Part shown: positions 55,020-63,974 of the stretch, in pieces | Layout: each line of letters starts with the position of its first letter | How positions within the stretch are numbered: position 1 is the first letter of the stretch | DNA from: UJ101 sp047975265 | GTDB lineage: Bacteria; Bacteroidota; Bacteroidia; Flavobacteriales; UJ101 | DNA length: 64,000 bases | Direction: 5' to 3' | Assembly (NCBI GenBank): GCA_047975265.1 | Contig: JBKEDE010000023.1 | Coordinates: 30,214 to 94,213, forward strand | Notes under the pieces: generated by a model | Databases searched by the model: none | Told to the model about the DNA's origin: nothing | The model's input: only the letters and a program-made list of their open reading frames with translations | Position numbers and translations under genes: made by a program

Positions 55020-56465
55020 TTATTTAAAAGAAATAACTACACGTCTGTTTTGTGCTCTACCATCAGCTGTTTCATTTGTTGCAACTGGGTTTTCTTCACC
55101 AAACCCTCTAGCATTTAATCTAGAACCATCTACTCCATTTTTGATTAATCCTGCAACTACTGATTTAGCTCTTCTTTCAGATAATTTTTGGTTGTAAGCA
55201 GCAGAACCTTTACTATCTGTATATCCATCAACATGGAAAGATCTTCCAGTCAATTGGTTATTCATAATAGTAGCAGCTCTCTGAACTTTACCAAGTGATT
55301 CAGTAGTTAGTTTATCAGAATTGTACTCAAATGTTAAGTTTCTTAACGCAGCATTTACATCTGTGGTTGTATGAGGACATCCATGATTAGAAGCTGGACC
55401 TGGAACATCGATACACTTATCGTCAGCATCAACTACACCGTCTCCATCTTGGTCTCTGATTGGACAACCGTTATTGTTAGCCGGACCTGCTTCAGATGGA
55501 CAAGCATCATCTTTATCTAAGATACCGTCGTTATCTGAATCTTTCCAAGGACAACCATTATTGTCAGCCAGACCTGCAACTTCTACACAGTTATCAACGT
55601 TATCAAATACACCATCTCCGTCTGTGTCAGGACAACCGTTGTTTTCAATCGGACCTGCTAACTCAGGACAAGTATCTTTTGAATCGATAAGTTTATCTCC
55701 GTCTGTATCAGGACAACCATCAAATTCTTTTAATCCAAATACTTCAGGACAAGCATCTTTGTTATCAGGAATACCATCTTTGTCCGAATCTTTTCCTCCA
55801 AAACGGAATACTATTCCTGCAGAGTGTTGGAAAAAGTCTGCATAATCTCTAGATACGGAAGGGAACATGTTGTAGTTTGATTCTATGTTTAAACCAAAGT
55901 TTTTAGTAACCCAAACGTTAAACCCAACTCCTGCAGAAAGTCCTAAGAAGTCATCTTCATTTAGCCCTGAACCGTACTCTCCTGCTTTACTACCAGAACC
56001 TTGAGCTGCTCGGTAAACACCAGAATAATCATACTTTGTGTAGTTAACACCTCCTCTCAAATAAGGATCGAACCAAGAGGTTTCGTTTAATAAGTAATCG
56101 TTAGCAAATTTATACTTAATTCCTAAACCTGCGTTGATGAAAAATTCATCGTTTATTAACGTTACTTTGTCTAATCCTGTTTTAAGTAAATCTCTGTTGT
56201 AATCTATTTCTCCAACGGAGGCAGATAGATCTACAGCAAATGATTTATTTAAAGAACGACCAATGGTTAATTTTGACAAAGGTGGAGCGAAAGAATAATC
56301 GTCCTCTGCATCAAAAAAACCATCAAATACACCTCTTACTGAAGAGTGATCTACAGCATGAGCTCCTACTCCAATTAACCACTTGTTATTGGAATTCTGT
56401 GCAAATACCGAACCTGCAGTTAATGCAAATACGGCAGCGAATAATGTTAATTTAAATCTCTTCAT
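55020..56465 (-). CDS. OmpA-family outer-membrane protein with thrombospondin type-3 repeats
   Basis: 481 residues from ATG 56465 (MKRFKLTLFAAVFALTAGSV, signal peptide ending in FAQ). An N-terminal beta-barrel (about 25-225) is followed by at least five calcium-binding TSP type-3 repeats (KDSDKDGIPDNKDACPE, PDTDGDKLIDSKDTCPE, KDSDNDGILDKDDACPS and so on), then a C-terminal OmpA peptidoglycan-binding domain (HVDGYTDSKGSAAYNQKLSE, RGFGEENPVATNET). It links outer membrane and wall. Codon use is less AT-biased than its neighbours, as for a highly expressed gene, and a strong terminator follows. Confidence 0.95.
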   Translation of the reverse strand: MKRFKLTLFAAVFALTAGSVFAQNSNNKWLIGVGAHAVDHSSVRGVFDGFFDAEDDYSFAPPLSKLTIGRSLNKSFAVDLSASVGEIDYNRDLLKTGLDKVTLINDEFFINAGLGIKYKFANDYLLNETSWFDPYLRGGVNYTKYDYSGVYRAAQGSGSKAGEYGSGLNEDDFLGLSAGVGFNVWVTKNFGLNIESNYNMFPSVSRDYADFFQHSAGIVFRFGGKDSDKDGIPDNKDACPEVFGLKEFDGCPDTDGDKLIDSKDTCPELAGPIENNGCPDTDGDGVFDNVDNCVEVAGLADNNGCPWKDSDNDGILDKDDACPSEAGPANNNGCPIRDQDGDGVVDADDKCIDVPGPASNHGCPHTTTDVNAALRNLTFEYNSDKLTTESLGKVQRAATIMNNQLTGRSFHVDGYTDSKGSAAYNQKLSERRAKSVVAGLIKNGVDGSRLNARGFGEENPVATNETADGRAQNRRVVISFK

Positions 56466-56521
56466 AGCTTGCAATTTAAGCGTGTTTGTGATAATTTATG
56501 AAACAAATGTATAATAATTTT

Positions 56522-56974
56522 TTATTTTATCCTCAAATTTCTTTGTAAATCTCTGTTAATATCCTTTGTTTTGATTGATTCTCGTTTATCATAGAGCTTT
56601 TTTCCTTTAGCTAAAGCAATGTTCATTTTCGCTAAACCTCTTTCATTGACAAAGATTTCCAAAGGTATTATCGTCATTCCTTTGTCTTGCAATTTTCGTA
56701 CCATTTTTTTTATTTCTTTTTTTTGCAACAATAATTTTCTGTCACGTTTTGGTTTATGATTATAATAAGAACCGTATTGATATTCGTCAATATGCATGTT
56801 AATACACCATACTTCATTGTTTTTTATTTCACAAAAACTCTCTGCAATACTGGCTTTTCCTGCCCGAATAGATTTAATTTCCGTACCTCCTAATTGGATA
56901 CCCGCCGTATAACGATCCAATAATTCGTAATTAAACCGTGCTTTTCTATTCTTTATTTTAACGTTTTGTTGCAT
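56522..56974 (-). CDS. smpB: SsrA-binding protein
   Basis: Brings tmRNA to stalled ribosomes (trans-translation). 150 residues: NRKARFNYELLDRYTAGIQL, GTEIKSIRAGKASIAESFC and the C-terminal tail RESIKTKDINRDLQRNLRIK are all expected. The basic C-terminus enters the mRNA channel. The ATG at 56974 (MQQNVKIKNR) gives normal length. It follows the BT_3928-family gene by eight bases and is probably the last of the unit DUF1599-BT_3928-smpB. Confidence 0.95.
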   Translation of the reverse strand: MQQNVKIKNRKARFNYELLDRYTAGIQLGGTEIKSIRAGKASIAESFCEIKNNEVWCINMHIDEYQYGSYYNHKPKRDRKLLLQKKEIKKMVRKLQDKGMTIIPLEIFVNERGLAKMNIALAKGKKLYDKRESIKTKDINRDLQRNLRIK

Positions 56975-56982
56975 GCAATCTT

Positions 56983-58068
56983 TTATTTAAAAGATTTTAG
57001 TTTTTCTAATTCGGATAATTCTTTCCAATGCCATTTCCTTTTTACAATACCTTTATCTATCAAAATAACTCCCGGACTTGAACGAATCATGGTTTTCAAT
57101 ACTGTTCCATCTAAACTGTAAACTTTATCGATACCTTCCATCTCTTCTGAAGACAAAACATAATAGATTTTCTTTTCTTTTTTTAGATGATCTATAAAAG
57201 AATATAATCGGGTTTGCTCTTCTAAAGTCAACGGATCATAATTTATAATTAAAAAAACTTGATTTTGATTTAAAATAGTATTGGTAAATTCTTCGTCTTG
57301 AATAACAAAATCATGGATTCGGGCAGGAATTCCTTCGTCAATCACTTCTTCAGTTGTTAAATCCGATTGCATTTCCCAATCTTTATTTTTCCACCAATCT
57401 TCATTTACATATGTTTTTGAATCGATTACTTTAGACTTTCCGGTTTTGCTGTTTTTTAAGGTGTAATTAATTTGAATAATCGGTTCTTTTACATCCTTTA
57501 TATTCTCTTTTAAATTTTCTCCTATGGCATACGGTCTGAAATCAATAATAGGCAATCGTTCTATTCCCCAATAAGCAATTACGAAGCTAATAACCGTTGT
57601 CATTGTAGCTAAAGTCAAATTTAATTTCGTGCTGAACAGCGGTTGAATGTATCGTTGTCCAATCAATAAAATAATAATTGTTATTAACAAAATTAAATCC
57701 TTATAGAAACTTTTCCAAGGCTTTAATTTTAAAGCATCACCAAAGCAACCACAGTCTTTAACTTTATCAAAATAAGCCGAATAAAAGGTTAAAAAAGTAA
57801 AAAATACGATTAAGCCAAGTAAAGAGTACACCGTAAACTTTTTAAATATTCCCAGTAATAAAAAAATACCCAAAATAACTTCAGCAACTACAAAAACAAA
57901 AGATAAAGGCAATACAAAATCTTGTAAAAAAGTAAGGTTTAATACATCTTCGGCAAAATAGTCATATAATTTATACGACGTTCCTTTTGGATCAACCAAT
58001 TTTACAAAACCGGACAAAACAAATAAGCCTCCGACAAAAAACCGTATGATTTGAATGATGTATTTCAT
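56983..58068 (-). CDS. BT_3928/DoxX-type membrane protein
   Basis: 361 residues. The N-terminal half is a four-helix DoxX/MauE-like membrane domain (IIQIIRFFVGGLFVLSGFVK, FVFVVAEVILGIFLLLGIFK, ITIIILLIGQRYIQPLFS) with a conserved CGCFGDALKLKPWKSF motif. The C-terminal soluble half (from about 180) has an ILVIDKGIVKRKW-like thioredoxin-fold end without an active CxxC. This combination is the BT_3928 family of Bacteroidota. The job is unknown; the MauE-like core suggests a disulfide/quinone-linked process. Start and the stop of the preceding DUF1599 gene overlap by four bases. Confidence 0.8.
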   Translation of the reverse strand: MKYIIQIIRFFVGGLFVLSGFVKLVDPKGTSYKLYDYFAEDVLNLTFLQDFVLPLSFVFVVAEVILGIFLLLGIFKKFTVYSLLGLIVFFTFLTFYSAYFDKVKDCGCFGDALKLKPWKSFYKDLILLITIIILLIGQRYIQPLFSTKLNLTLATMTTVISFVIAYWGIERLPIIDFRPYAIGENLKENIKDVKEPIIQINYTLKNSKTGKSKVIDSKTYVNEDWWKNKDWEMQSDLTTEEVIDEGIPARIHDFVIQDEEFTNTILNQNQVFLIINYDPLTLEEQTRLYSFIDHLKKEKKIYYVLSSEEMEGIDKVYSLDGTVLKTMIRSSPGVILIDKGIVKRKWHWKELSELEKLKSFK

Positions 58069-58619
58069 GCTTTAATTTCTCTTTGTTCTTCTAACAAAAT
58101 CAGAGCAAAAACCGCATAATTTAACATATCAAAATAATTAGCATCCAAACCTTCTGAAACCAATGTTTTTCCTTGATTGTCTTCAATCTGTTTCGTACGC
58201 AATATTTTTTGTAAAATCATATCGGTAATACTGCTTACACGCATATCTCGCCATGCTTCACCGTAATCATGATTTTTGTTTTGCATCAGCGTTTTAGCTT
58301 CTAAAACATATTTTTTGTAATATTCAATTGCCTCTTTTATGCCCAATTCCGGTTGATCTGCCACGCCCAACTCCAATTGTATTAAAGCAATTGTAGAATA
58401 ATTAATGATTGCCACAAACTCTCCATCGATGGTTTCTTGTACTTTCATCTCTTTTTTTTCTTGAATGCTTCGGATTCGATTGGCCTTAATAAAAATTTGA
58501 TCCGTTAAAGAAGGTAACCGTAAAATACGCCATGCCGCACCATAATCTTGCATCTTTTTTTCAAAAAGACTTTGGCATTTTTCAATGATTTTATCAAACT
58601 GGTGGTCTGTTTTCGACAT
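58065..58619 (-). CDS. DUF1599 protein with two internal repeats
   Basis: 184 residues, cytosolic, made of two similar halves: DYGAAWRILRLPSLTDQIFI near residue 28 and DYGEAWRDMRVSSITDMILQ near residue 122, each followed by KANRIRSIQE- or KILRTKQIED-type helix. The repeat is an internal duplication of the DUF1599 unit. Function unknown; the family is linked by fold reports to the nucleotide-processing MazG-like group, which I regard as tentative. First gene of the unit with the BT_3928-type protein and smpB, divergent from folP. Confidence 0.82.
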   Translation of the reverse strand: MSKTDHQFDKIIEKCQSLFEKKMQDYGAAWRILRLPSLTDQIFIKANRIRSIQEKKEMKVQETIDGEFVAIINYSTIALIQLELGVADQPELGIKEAIEYYKKYVLEAKTLMQNKNHDYGEAWRDMRVSSITDMILQKILRTKQIEDNQGKTLVSEGLDANYFDMLNYAVFALILLEEQREIKA

Positions 58620-58675
58620 ATTTTTTATAATATTACGATGCCAAAATTAATAATTCCTTTGATAAACAAAAAATT

Positions 58676-59503
58676 ATGACCATAAACTGTAAAGGAAAGT
58701 TAATCGATTTGAATACACCCAAAGTTATGGGAATTTTGAACATAACCCCCGATTCTTTTTTTGATGGTGGAAAATATATGTGTAAATCGGCTCTTCTTCA
58801 TCAAGCTGAAAAAATGTTGCAGGAAGGAGCTCATTTTATGGATGTAGGCAGTTATTCTTCTCGCCCGGGAGCTGACCATATAAGCGAAGAGGAAGAAATC
58901 AAACGCCTGATTCCTGCAATTGAATTACTTATGAAGCACTTTCCGGATAGTTTGATTTCGGTAGATACTTTTCGCTCTGTTGTTGCAAAAAAAGCTATTG
59001 AGGCAGGAGCTTCATTAATTAATGATATTTCGGGTGGAGAGATGGATTCTCTTATGTTTCAAATGGTGGCTGATTTGCAAGTTCCCTATATTCTTATGCA
59101 CATGAAAGGAACCCCTCAAAATATGCAACAAAATCCTTTTTATGAAGACATTATACTTGAAGTCAATCAATATTTTGCTGAAAAAGTTTCTCAATTAAGA
59201 AATCTCGGTGTTCATGATATTATTTTAGATGCCGGATTTGGTTTTGGAAAAACACTTAAACATAATTATCAACTATTAAAAAACCATGAACTTATAGGTT
59301 TCGGAGAACTTCCCATCTTAACCGGAATTTCCAGAAAATCCATGATTTATACAACTTTAAATACAACCCCACAAAAATCTTTAAACGGTACAACCGTTTT
59401 AAACACAATAGCTCTACAAAAAGGTGCTTCTATTTTACGTGTTCATGATGTAAAAGAAGCAATGGAGTGTATCCAATTAATCGAAACATTACAATCGTCG
59501 TGA
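58676..59503 (+). CDS. folP: Dihydropteroate synthase
   Basis: Joins p-aminobenzoate to dihydropterin pyrophosphate in folate synthesis; the sulfonamide target. 275 residues forming a TIM barrel: pterin site GILNITPDSFFDGGKY (residues about 15-30), DVGSYSSRPGAD, the ISVDTFRSVVAKKAIEAGAS block, and LILMHMKGTPQNMQ and DAGFGFGKTLKHNYQLL. The sulfonamide loop positions look normal, no insertion of the type seen in resistant enzymes. The N-terminus is at ATG 58676; its start is 56 bases from the DUF1599 start on the other strand. Confidence 0.95.
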   Translation: MTINCKGKLIDLNTPKVMGILNITPDSFFDGGKYMCKSALLHQAEKMLQEGAHFMDVGSYSSRPGADHISEEEEIKRLIPAIELLMKHFPDSLISVDTFRSVVAKKAIEAGASLINDISGGEMDSLMFQMVADLQVPYILMHMKGTPQNMQQNPFYEDIILEVNQYFAEKVSQLRNLGVHDIILDAGFGFGKTLKHNYQLLKNHELIGFGELPILTGISRKSMIYTTLNTTPQKSLNGTTVLNTIALQKGASILRVHDVKEAMECIQLIETLQSS

Positions 59504-59510
59504 TAATTCA

Positions 59511-60245
59511 TTAATCATCAACGGTATAAATTAATTTCATTGTAATAGAAGCGGTTTTTTCCTTGGAATCGGTATTATAAGTTCCTCCCCAAGAATAATC
59601 TTCACCGGAATTCTGCCCTGTAATTTGAAAAATTCCCATTTTGGCAGATTGTAAATCGCCTAATTTTCCTCCGGAAAATTCAGAAATTTTTTCAGCTCTG
59701 ATTCGTGCATCTTCTGTTGCTTTTGAAATCATTTCGATTTTTAAATCGGCTAACTTGGTGTAATAATAGCGTGGAGGTTCAGAGTAAAACTGTATTCCTT
59801 GATTTAGCAATTCGGTTACTTCTCTCGATATACGCTCTATTTTTTCTACTTCTTTTGATTGAATCTGTACCGATTGGCTTAAGTTATATCCATCAAATTC
59901 ATTTCCTGCGAATTGTCCGTTCGGAGTGTATTTGGTTTTTCTGTTTTCAGATGTTTTCACTGCAGTAAAAACCAACTCTTCATCTTTTAATCCTTTTGAT
60001 TTTAAATAAGTTAAAACGGTTTGTTTGTCATTTTCCAAATTTATGTAGGCTTCTTTTAAATTAAAATTATTAGTTTCAAATCGTCCTTCCCATACAATCA
60101 AATCGGAAATGAAATTCTTTTCGCCCAAACCGGTTGTAGAAATTGTACCTGCCTTTTTTGTTCTGTTTTTATAGGCATTTCCTACAATAGCTGCCGAAAC
60201 AATTATGGCTAAAGCTATCATTAATATTCCAACATTCTTTTTCAT
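59511..60245 (-). CDS. SIMPL-domain protein, exported
   Basis: 244 residues. A single N-terminal helix (MKKNVGILMIALAIIVSAAI) serves as signal or anchor. The SIMPL/DUF541 domain follows: DLIVWEGRFETNNFNLKEAY, LSQSVQIQSKEVEKIERISR, ATEDARIRAEKISEFSGGKL and the C-terminal KTASITMKLIYTVDD. SIMPL proteins are periplasmic or membrane-facing, with only loosely known functions (an oxidative-stress-related role for the E. coli member). It converges with folP (7 bases). Confidence 0.85.
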   Translation of the reverse strand: MKKNVGILMIALAIIVSAAIVGNAYKNRTKKAGTISTTGLGEKNFISDLIVWEGRFETNNFNLKEAYINLENDKQTVLTYLKSKGLKDEELVFTAVKTSENRKTKYTPNGQFAGNEFDGYNLSQSVQIQSKEVEKIERISREVTELLNQGIQFYSEPPRYYYTKLADLKIEMISKATEDARIRAEKISEFSGGKLGDLQSAKMGIFQITGQNSGEDYSWGGTYNTDSKEKTASITMKLIYTVDD

Positions 60246-60433
60246 ATTCTATGATAATTAAAGTTTATTTTTCTTCGGGTTTTTCATCAGACTTTCCTAA
60301 GGCATATAAAATGATTCCTAAATATTATAATGATTAGTTATTTTTTGTTTTTTAATGACCCAAATATACTAAAAATATCTCCACGATTTTTAACTTTACG
60401 GCATTATTAGTAAATATACATAAATTTTAAGTA
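60246..60433. other. Intergenic region with a possible gene tail remnant
   Basis: 188 bases between SIMPL and the YitT gene. On the minus strand, 60324-60265 reads YLGIILYALGKSDEKPEEK and stops, with a stop right before it. This looks like the end of a small membrane protein, and there is no start codon, so it may be a gene remnant. TAACTTTA at about 60388 is one mismatch from a -7 box for the YitT gene. Confidence 0.35.
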
Positions 60434-61282
60434 ATGACTCAGACTAAACTAAAAATTGAAATTATTAATTATACGTTTATTACATTAGGCTGTTTTTTAT
60501 GTGCCTTCGGTGTGGTCGGGTTCTTGGTTCCTAATAAAATTGCAACAGGAGGAACTGCCGGATTAGCCATTATTCTTCATTATCTTTTAAATCTTCCTAC
60601 AGGGTTTTTAATGTCGTTAATCAATTTACCGTTGCTTCTTGTAAGTCTGAAATATTTAGGAAAAACGTTTGCTGTAAAATCAATTATAAGTATTCTTTTG
60701 ATTACCTTGTTTATCGATTTCTTAGCTGAAATCATGCATTTACCCAATTTAAGTAATACCTTAATGCTCGCTACTTTATACGGCGGTATTTTGGTTGGAT
60801 TGGGTATCGGATTTATTTTTAAAGGAGGCGGTTCTGCTGGAGGAACTACAATTGTTGCCAAGCTCATTACTTCCCGTTTTGATATTAAAACCGGTTCTGT
60901 TATTCTCTTTTTTGATGCACTTGTTATTTTTACGGCAGGGTATGTTTTTAAAAGTATCGAATTGGCTTTATGGAGTTTGATTAGTATTTATGCTACATCT
61001 AAATTAATTGATGCCGTTTTAACCGGAAACCCGAGACAGAAGATTGTCCATATTTCTTCGTTTAAAAACTTGAGTGATTTAAGCATTATGTTGAACGATA
61101 CATTAAAGATATCCGGAACTTTGGTTCAAGGGCAGGATTTGGAACTAAAGGAATACAAACATATTTTATTTATTGTAGTCGATCGAAACCAACTAAGCAC
61201 ATTAAAAAACATCGTTTACCAATATGACTCCAATGCCCGTATGATTGTTATGAAAGCCTCCGATATGCTGGCAGAAAAATAA
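60434..61282 (+). CDS. YitT-family membrane protein
   Basis: 282 residues. Five or six hydrophobic helices with glycine-rich pairs (ALGVVGFLVPNKIATGGTAG-like start: FITLGCFLCAFGVVGFLVPN; GGILVGLGIGFIFKGGGSAG; ITSRFDIKTGSVILFFDALV) form the DUF161/YitT repeat, and the soluble C-terminal DUF2179 domain (about 200-282) ends KNIVYQYDSNARMIVMKASD. The repeated G-G-x-x-G pattern indicates two inverted repeat halves. Transported substrate unknown. Alone; its 3' side opens the accessory tail of the window. Confidence 0.9.
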   Translation: MTQTKLKIEIINYTFITLGCFLCAFGVVGFLVPNKIATGGTAGLAIILHYLLNLPTGFLMSLINLPLLLVSLKYLGKTFAVKSIISILLITLFIDFLAEIMHLPNLSNTLMLATLYGGILVGLGIGFIFKGGGSAGGTTIVAKLITSRFDIKTGSVILFFDALVIFTAGYVFKSIELALWSLISIYATSKLIDAVLTGNPRQKIVHISSFKNLSDLSIMLNDTLKISGTLVQGQDLELKEYKHILFIVVDRNQLSTLKNIVYQYDSNARMIVMKASDMLAEK

Positions 61283-61415
61283 CATAGAAGAATTTTTGAT
61301 ATTATTTTAGAGCTGTCTTGTTTCTAAAAATACCTTACAAAGTGCTTACAGGTACTTTATCAGACCCTCCAACCGCTTCTTTAACTGCCTTGAGGCACTT
61401 ATACAACCGCTTACG

Positions 61416-61544
61416 GGTGCTTCCGAACCTATTCTAACCCCTTAAGTAAGACCCTCTGGGTGGTTCCGAAGAGGGTAACACCCCTTAAATAACCTGTTCG
61501 AGGTGCTTCCGAACCTGCTCTACCCTCTTCTGACCCCCCCCTCA
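61416..61544. repeat. Imperfect 43-bp tandem repeat, three copies
   Basis: Copies begin at 61416, 61459 and 61502, exactly 43 bases apart, with GGTGCTTCCGAACCT or GGTGGTTCCGAAGAG at the start of each and CCCCTTAA-type middles. A weaker fourth unit precedes at 61373 (CCGCTTCTTTAACT). GC content is far above that of the surroundings. 43 is not divisible by three, so the minus-strand reading frame changes in each copy; in one frame it reads EQVRKHLEQV. It lies just after the 3' end of the next gene. Confidence 0.75.
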
Positions 61545-62054
61545 GCTTGTTTCTCTTGTACCCGACGTTGGCGTAGAAGCCCCTGAGGATACAGGGTTGG
61601 ATGGTTTGGTTACAAAAAATTGCTTCATATCTTTATACACCACTGTGGTTCCTGCCACATTCTCTCCCGATAAGTACCGTATGTTGCGGTAAAAAGTGAT
61701 GGAATTGTGGTAATTATCAAAATCCAACAGGGTTTTCGTGTCCGAAAGTTGCTCGGTTATCGATACCAGCCGCTGCATTCGTGTTTCCAACTGTTGCCGT
61801 GCCTCGTAATCGCGGTCGTACTCTGCCTTATCCAAAAAGGGCGGTACGTATTGCGGATATTGCTCCATATAGCCTTTGGCTTTGTTGACAAAAAGTTTGT
61901 TCTGCTCGGCAATGCTGCCGTATTGCTTCCTTTGCTCAGGGGTCAGGTTGATGGTTTTGCTCTTTAACACTGCCTCCAACAAAGCCAGTGCTTCGTCCAT
62001 TTGGGTAAGCTCTGCTTCGGTAAACGTTACGCTTATAAGATTTTCTAGTGCCAT
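61542..62054 (-). CDS. Hypothetical Bacteroidota protein, helical
   Basis: 170 residues, soluble, mostly alpha-helical (MALENLISVTFTEAELTQMD; LTPEQRKQYGSIAEQNKLFV; YDRDYEARQQLETRMQRLVS). The sequence matches a family that I know from many flavobacterial genomes as 'hypothetical', frequently in several copies, but no function is known to me. The C-terminal tail is low-complexity (SNPVSSGASTPTSGTRETS). The gene is richer in GC than the core genes and is followed by the 43-bp tandem repeat, so this stretch is likely acquired. Nothing shows transposase motifs. Confidence 0.7.
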   Translation of the reverse strand: MALENLISVTFTEAELTQMDEALALLEAVLKSKTINLTPEQRKQYGSIAEQNKLFVNKAKGYMEQYPQYVPPFLDKAEYDRDYEARQQLETRMQRLVSITEQLSDTKTLLDFDNYHNSITFYRNIRYLSGENVAGTTVVYKDMKQFFVTKPSNPVSSGASTPTSGTRETS

Positions 62055-62099
62055 AACATATTGTTTTTGGGTTAATAATTAAAGTGATAAGGTATCTTC

Positions 62100-62852
62100 T
62101 CATGGTTTTACGATTAAAAAACCGTGTTCGTCTAGGGTATAATCTCTATAATAAATCTCCGGATAAAAAGGTCCTTTTATAACAATCCCTCGCACTTTTT
62201 TCCCGCTTCGTACTCTTTTTATTTGTCTACTTCTCCTTATTCTCTTTCGTATACTTTTTCTTTTCGCCTTTTTTGGAGTTGTTTCAACCGGTTTTCCCTT
62301 TCGCCTTTGGTATCTCAGTTCCTTTTCCGTTATATCCAATTCTGAAAACCAATACCCCCATCCATAATCAGAAACCCGACTAATGGATTTGATGTAACCG
62401 CCTTGGATAATCAGTAAGTAAATATTTTCTACAAGAAAAGGACTATTCTGATCCACCACTATAAACTTTACCCCCGTTAAGCCACCGGGAAGCTCAAAAC
62501 GCTCCACAAAATAAATATCCTGCTCTTCTTGTACCTTTTTTACATGCTCCTCATATGTATCAGTACCATAAGGTCGAAAATAATTGACAAATTCCAGATG
62601 AAACAATAGATCTTCCAGCTTCGCTATACGCAGGGCTTTGGATAGCTCCTTCTTTTGGTTCTTAACATCAAAAGCAACCTCTTTTACATCCTCCCGTTTT
62701 TGGATTTTATTTACCTCCTCCATCGGAATCTTGAGCTTCTCGTTTTTGTAATTCTTACGATAAAGGGTATCCCATCGTTCTTTTATATACCGTGTTCCCC
62801 CGCAGGAAATCAGTAGTAAAACCAAAATTATCTGTATTCTTTTTTGTAGCAT
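62100..62852 (-). CDS. Hypothetical lipoprotein next to a toxin-tail fragment
   Basis: 250 residues from the ATG at 62852. Signal with lipobox: MLQKRIQIILVLLLISCGGT. The middle contains SKALRIAKLEDLLFHLEFVN and FVERFELPGGLTGVKFIVVD, then a very basic stretch (KKAKRKSIRKRIRRSRQIKR, about 185-205), and it ends RDYTLDEHGFLIVKP. No named family recognised. It starts two bases after the stop of the toxin-like fragment at 62855, the usual place of a partner or immunity gene; membrane-anchored immunity proteins exist. The assignment as immunity is inference only. Confidence 0.55.
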   Translation of the reverse strand: MLQKRIQIILVLLLISCGGTRYIKERWDTLYRKNYKNEKLKIPMEEVNKIQKREDVKEVAFDVKNQKKELSKALRIAKLEDLLFHLEFVNYFRPYGTDTYEEHVKKVQEEQDIYFVERFELPGGLTGVKFIVVDQNSPFLVENIYLLIIQGGYIKSISRVSDYGWGYWFSELDITEKELRYQRRKGKPVETTPKKAKRKSIRKRIRRSRQIKRVRSGKKVRGIVIKGPFYPEIYYRDYTLDEHGFLIVKP

Positions 62853-62854
62853 CG

Positions 62855-63115
62855 TTACCAAGGTATTTGGGGTTGTATAGTATGTCCTAATTTATTAATT
62901 GTATTAATATTAGGATAACCGGTTTTATATTTAATAACGGCATTTATACCTAAGTTCAAAATACCTTTTATATATCGGGAAGCTGAACCTGTTCCCAACC
63001 GCCAGGTATCAATCTGTAATTTTTGAAATTTATAAATAGCCGGATGGTGAACATCCTTATGAGGAATAATATCTTTCATAGAGAAAAACCCAGCATGTAT
63101 ATACTCGTGCTGCAT
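62855..63115 (-). pseudogene. Short toxin-tail-like fragment
   Basis: 86 codons beginning at an ATG with an in-frame stop 18 bases before it. It starts MQHEYIHAGFFSMKDIIPHK and ends INKLGHTIQPQIPW. HEYIHA resembles the H-E-x-x-H zinc motif, but so short a frame is not a protease. Composition and size resemble the final part of secreted polymorphic toxins or RHS tails. Probably the end of a lost larger gene; a small independent gene cannot be excluded. Confidence 0.4.
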
Positions 63116-63150
63116 GGCAAAAAATATTTTTTATTTTTAATAAATTATAT

Positions 63151-63907
63151 TTACTTGTTTTTTATGAGGACAATATAACCATCATCATTAATAGTAAATT
63201 GATACTTATTTTTATTAGTCGATTTTTTATAGTCAGTCAACGTATGATTTGGGGTTAAATCATTTCTACTTCCTGTTATAGTATATATGTCTTTTTTTTT
63301 GGATACTTAAGTTTTCTTTGTATTGATTATTTAAAAATTGACTTTCAATTATATTTGCTATTGATGTTATTTTAGTATCCTTTACGTTAAAGATATACAA
63401 AATATAACTATGAAGCAAATCATAAGGATAATTTTTAATTGATTTATCCATATATATAACAGGACTAATTGTGTCTTTTCTTTCTTCCAATAAAAAATAA
63501 GAAGTTTGTTTTCTATGTAATTTTTTACCAATCCAATAGTAGTTATGCTGTTTTAGAGTAGATATAAGGCAAGAAGAATCGATTTTTTTTATAATTTCAG
63601 TCCAATTTTTATCAACATCATCTCTATAACAACCTTTACTAAAAAAGTTTAATGAATATAATTTATTTTTAAAGGCGGGTGAAATTTTTAATTCTCTATC
63701 CAACAAATTAATAGTTTTTTCTAATGAAATATTATTTAAATCAATAGTAGAAATATTCTTTACTTTTGTTTCTTCAAAAAAGATAGAATGTTGAAAATTC
63801 TCATAATTAAAAGGGTATATAGTATAATTTTCTTCAGATAATTTTAATTTATGTGTAGCACATGAGTATTGTAATATTAAGATTATACATATAAACCTGT
63901 TGTGCAT
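63151..63907 (-). pseudogene. Hypothetical lipoprotein gene, frameshifted at a T9 run
   Basis: The frame from ATG 63907 has a lipobox (MHNRFICIILILQYSCATHK) and runs 213 codons to a stop at 63266. At the T9 tract 63292-63300 (A9 on the coding strand) a loss of one base would instead continue into KDIYTITGSRNDLTPNHTLT and DYKKSTNKNKYQFTINDDGY and end at 63151 with IVLIKNK, adding about 45 sensible residues. The present stop therefore truncates the protein, or the run varies in length. No family recognised. Its start is divergent from the last gene of the window. Confidence 0.55.
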
Positions 63908-63974
63908 TTAAAAAAAAATTGTTCAAGTGATTAAAAAATCGTATATTTATTTGACTTTCAAACAATTAAATATC

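Noticed and set aside
61542..62054. Transposase for the tandem repeat
   Set aside because: The protein is helical with no DDE or tyrosine/serine recombinase pattern.
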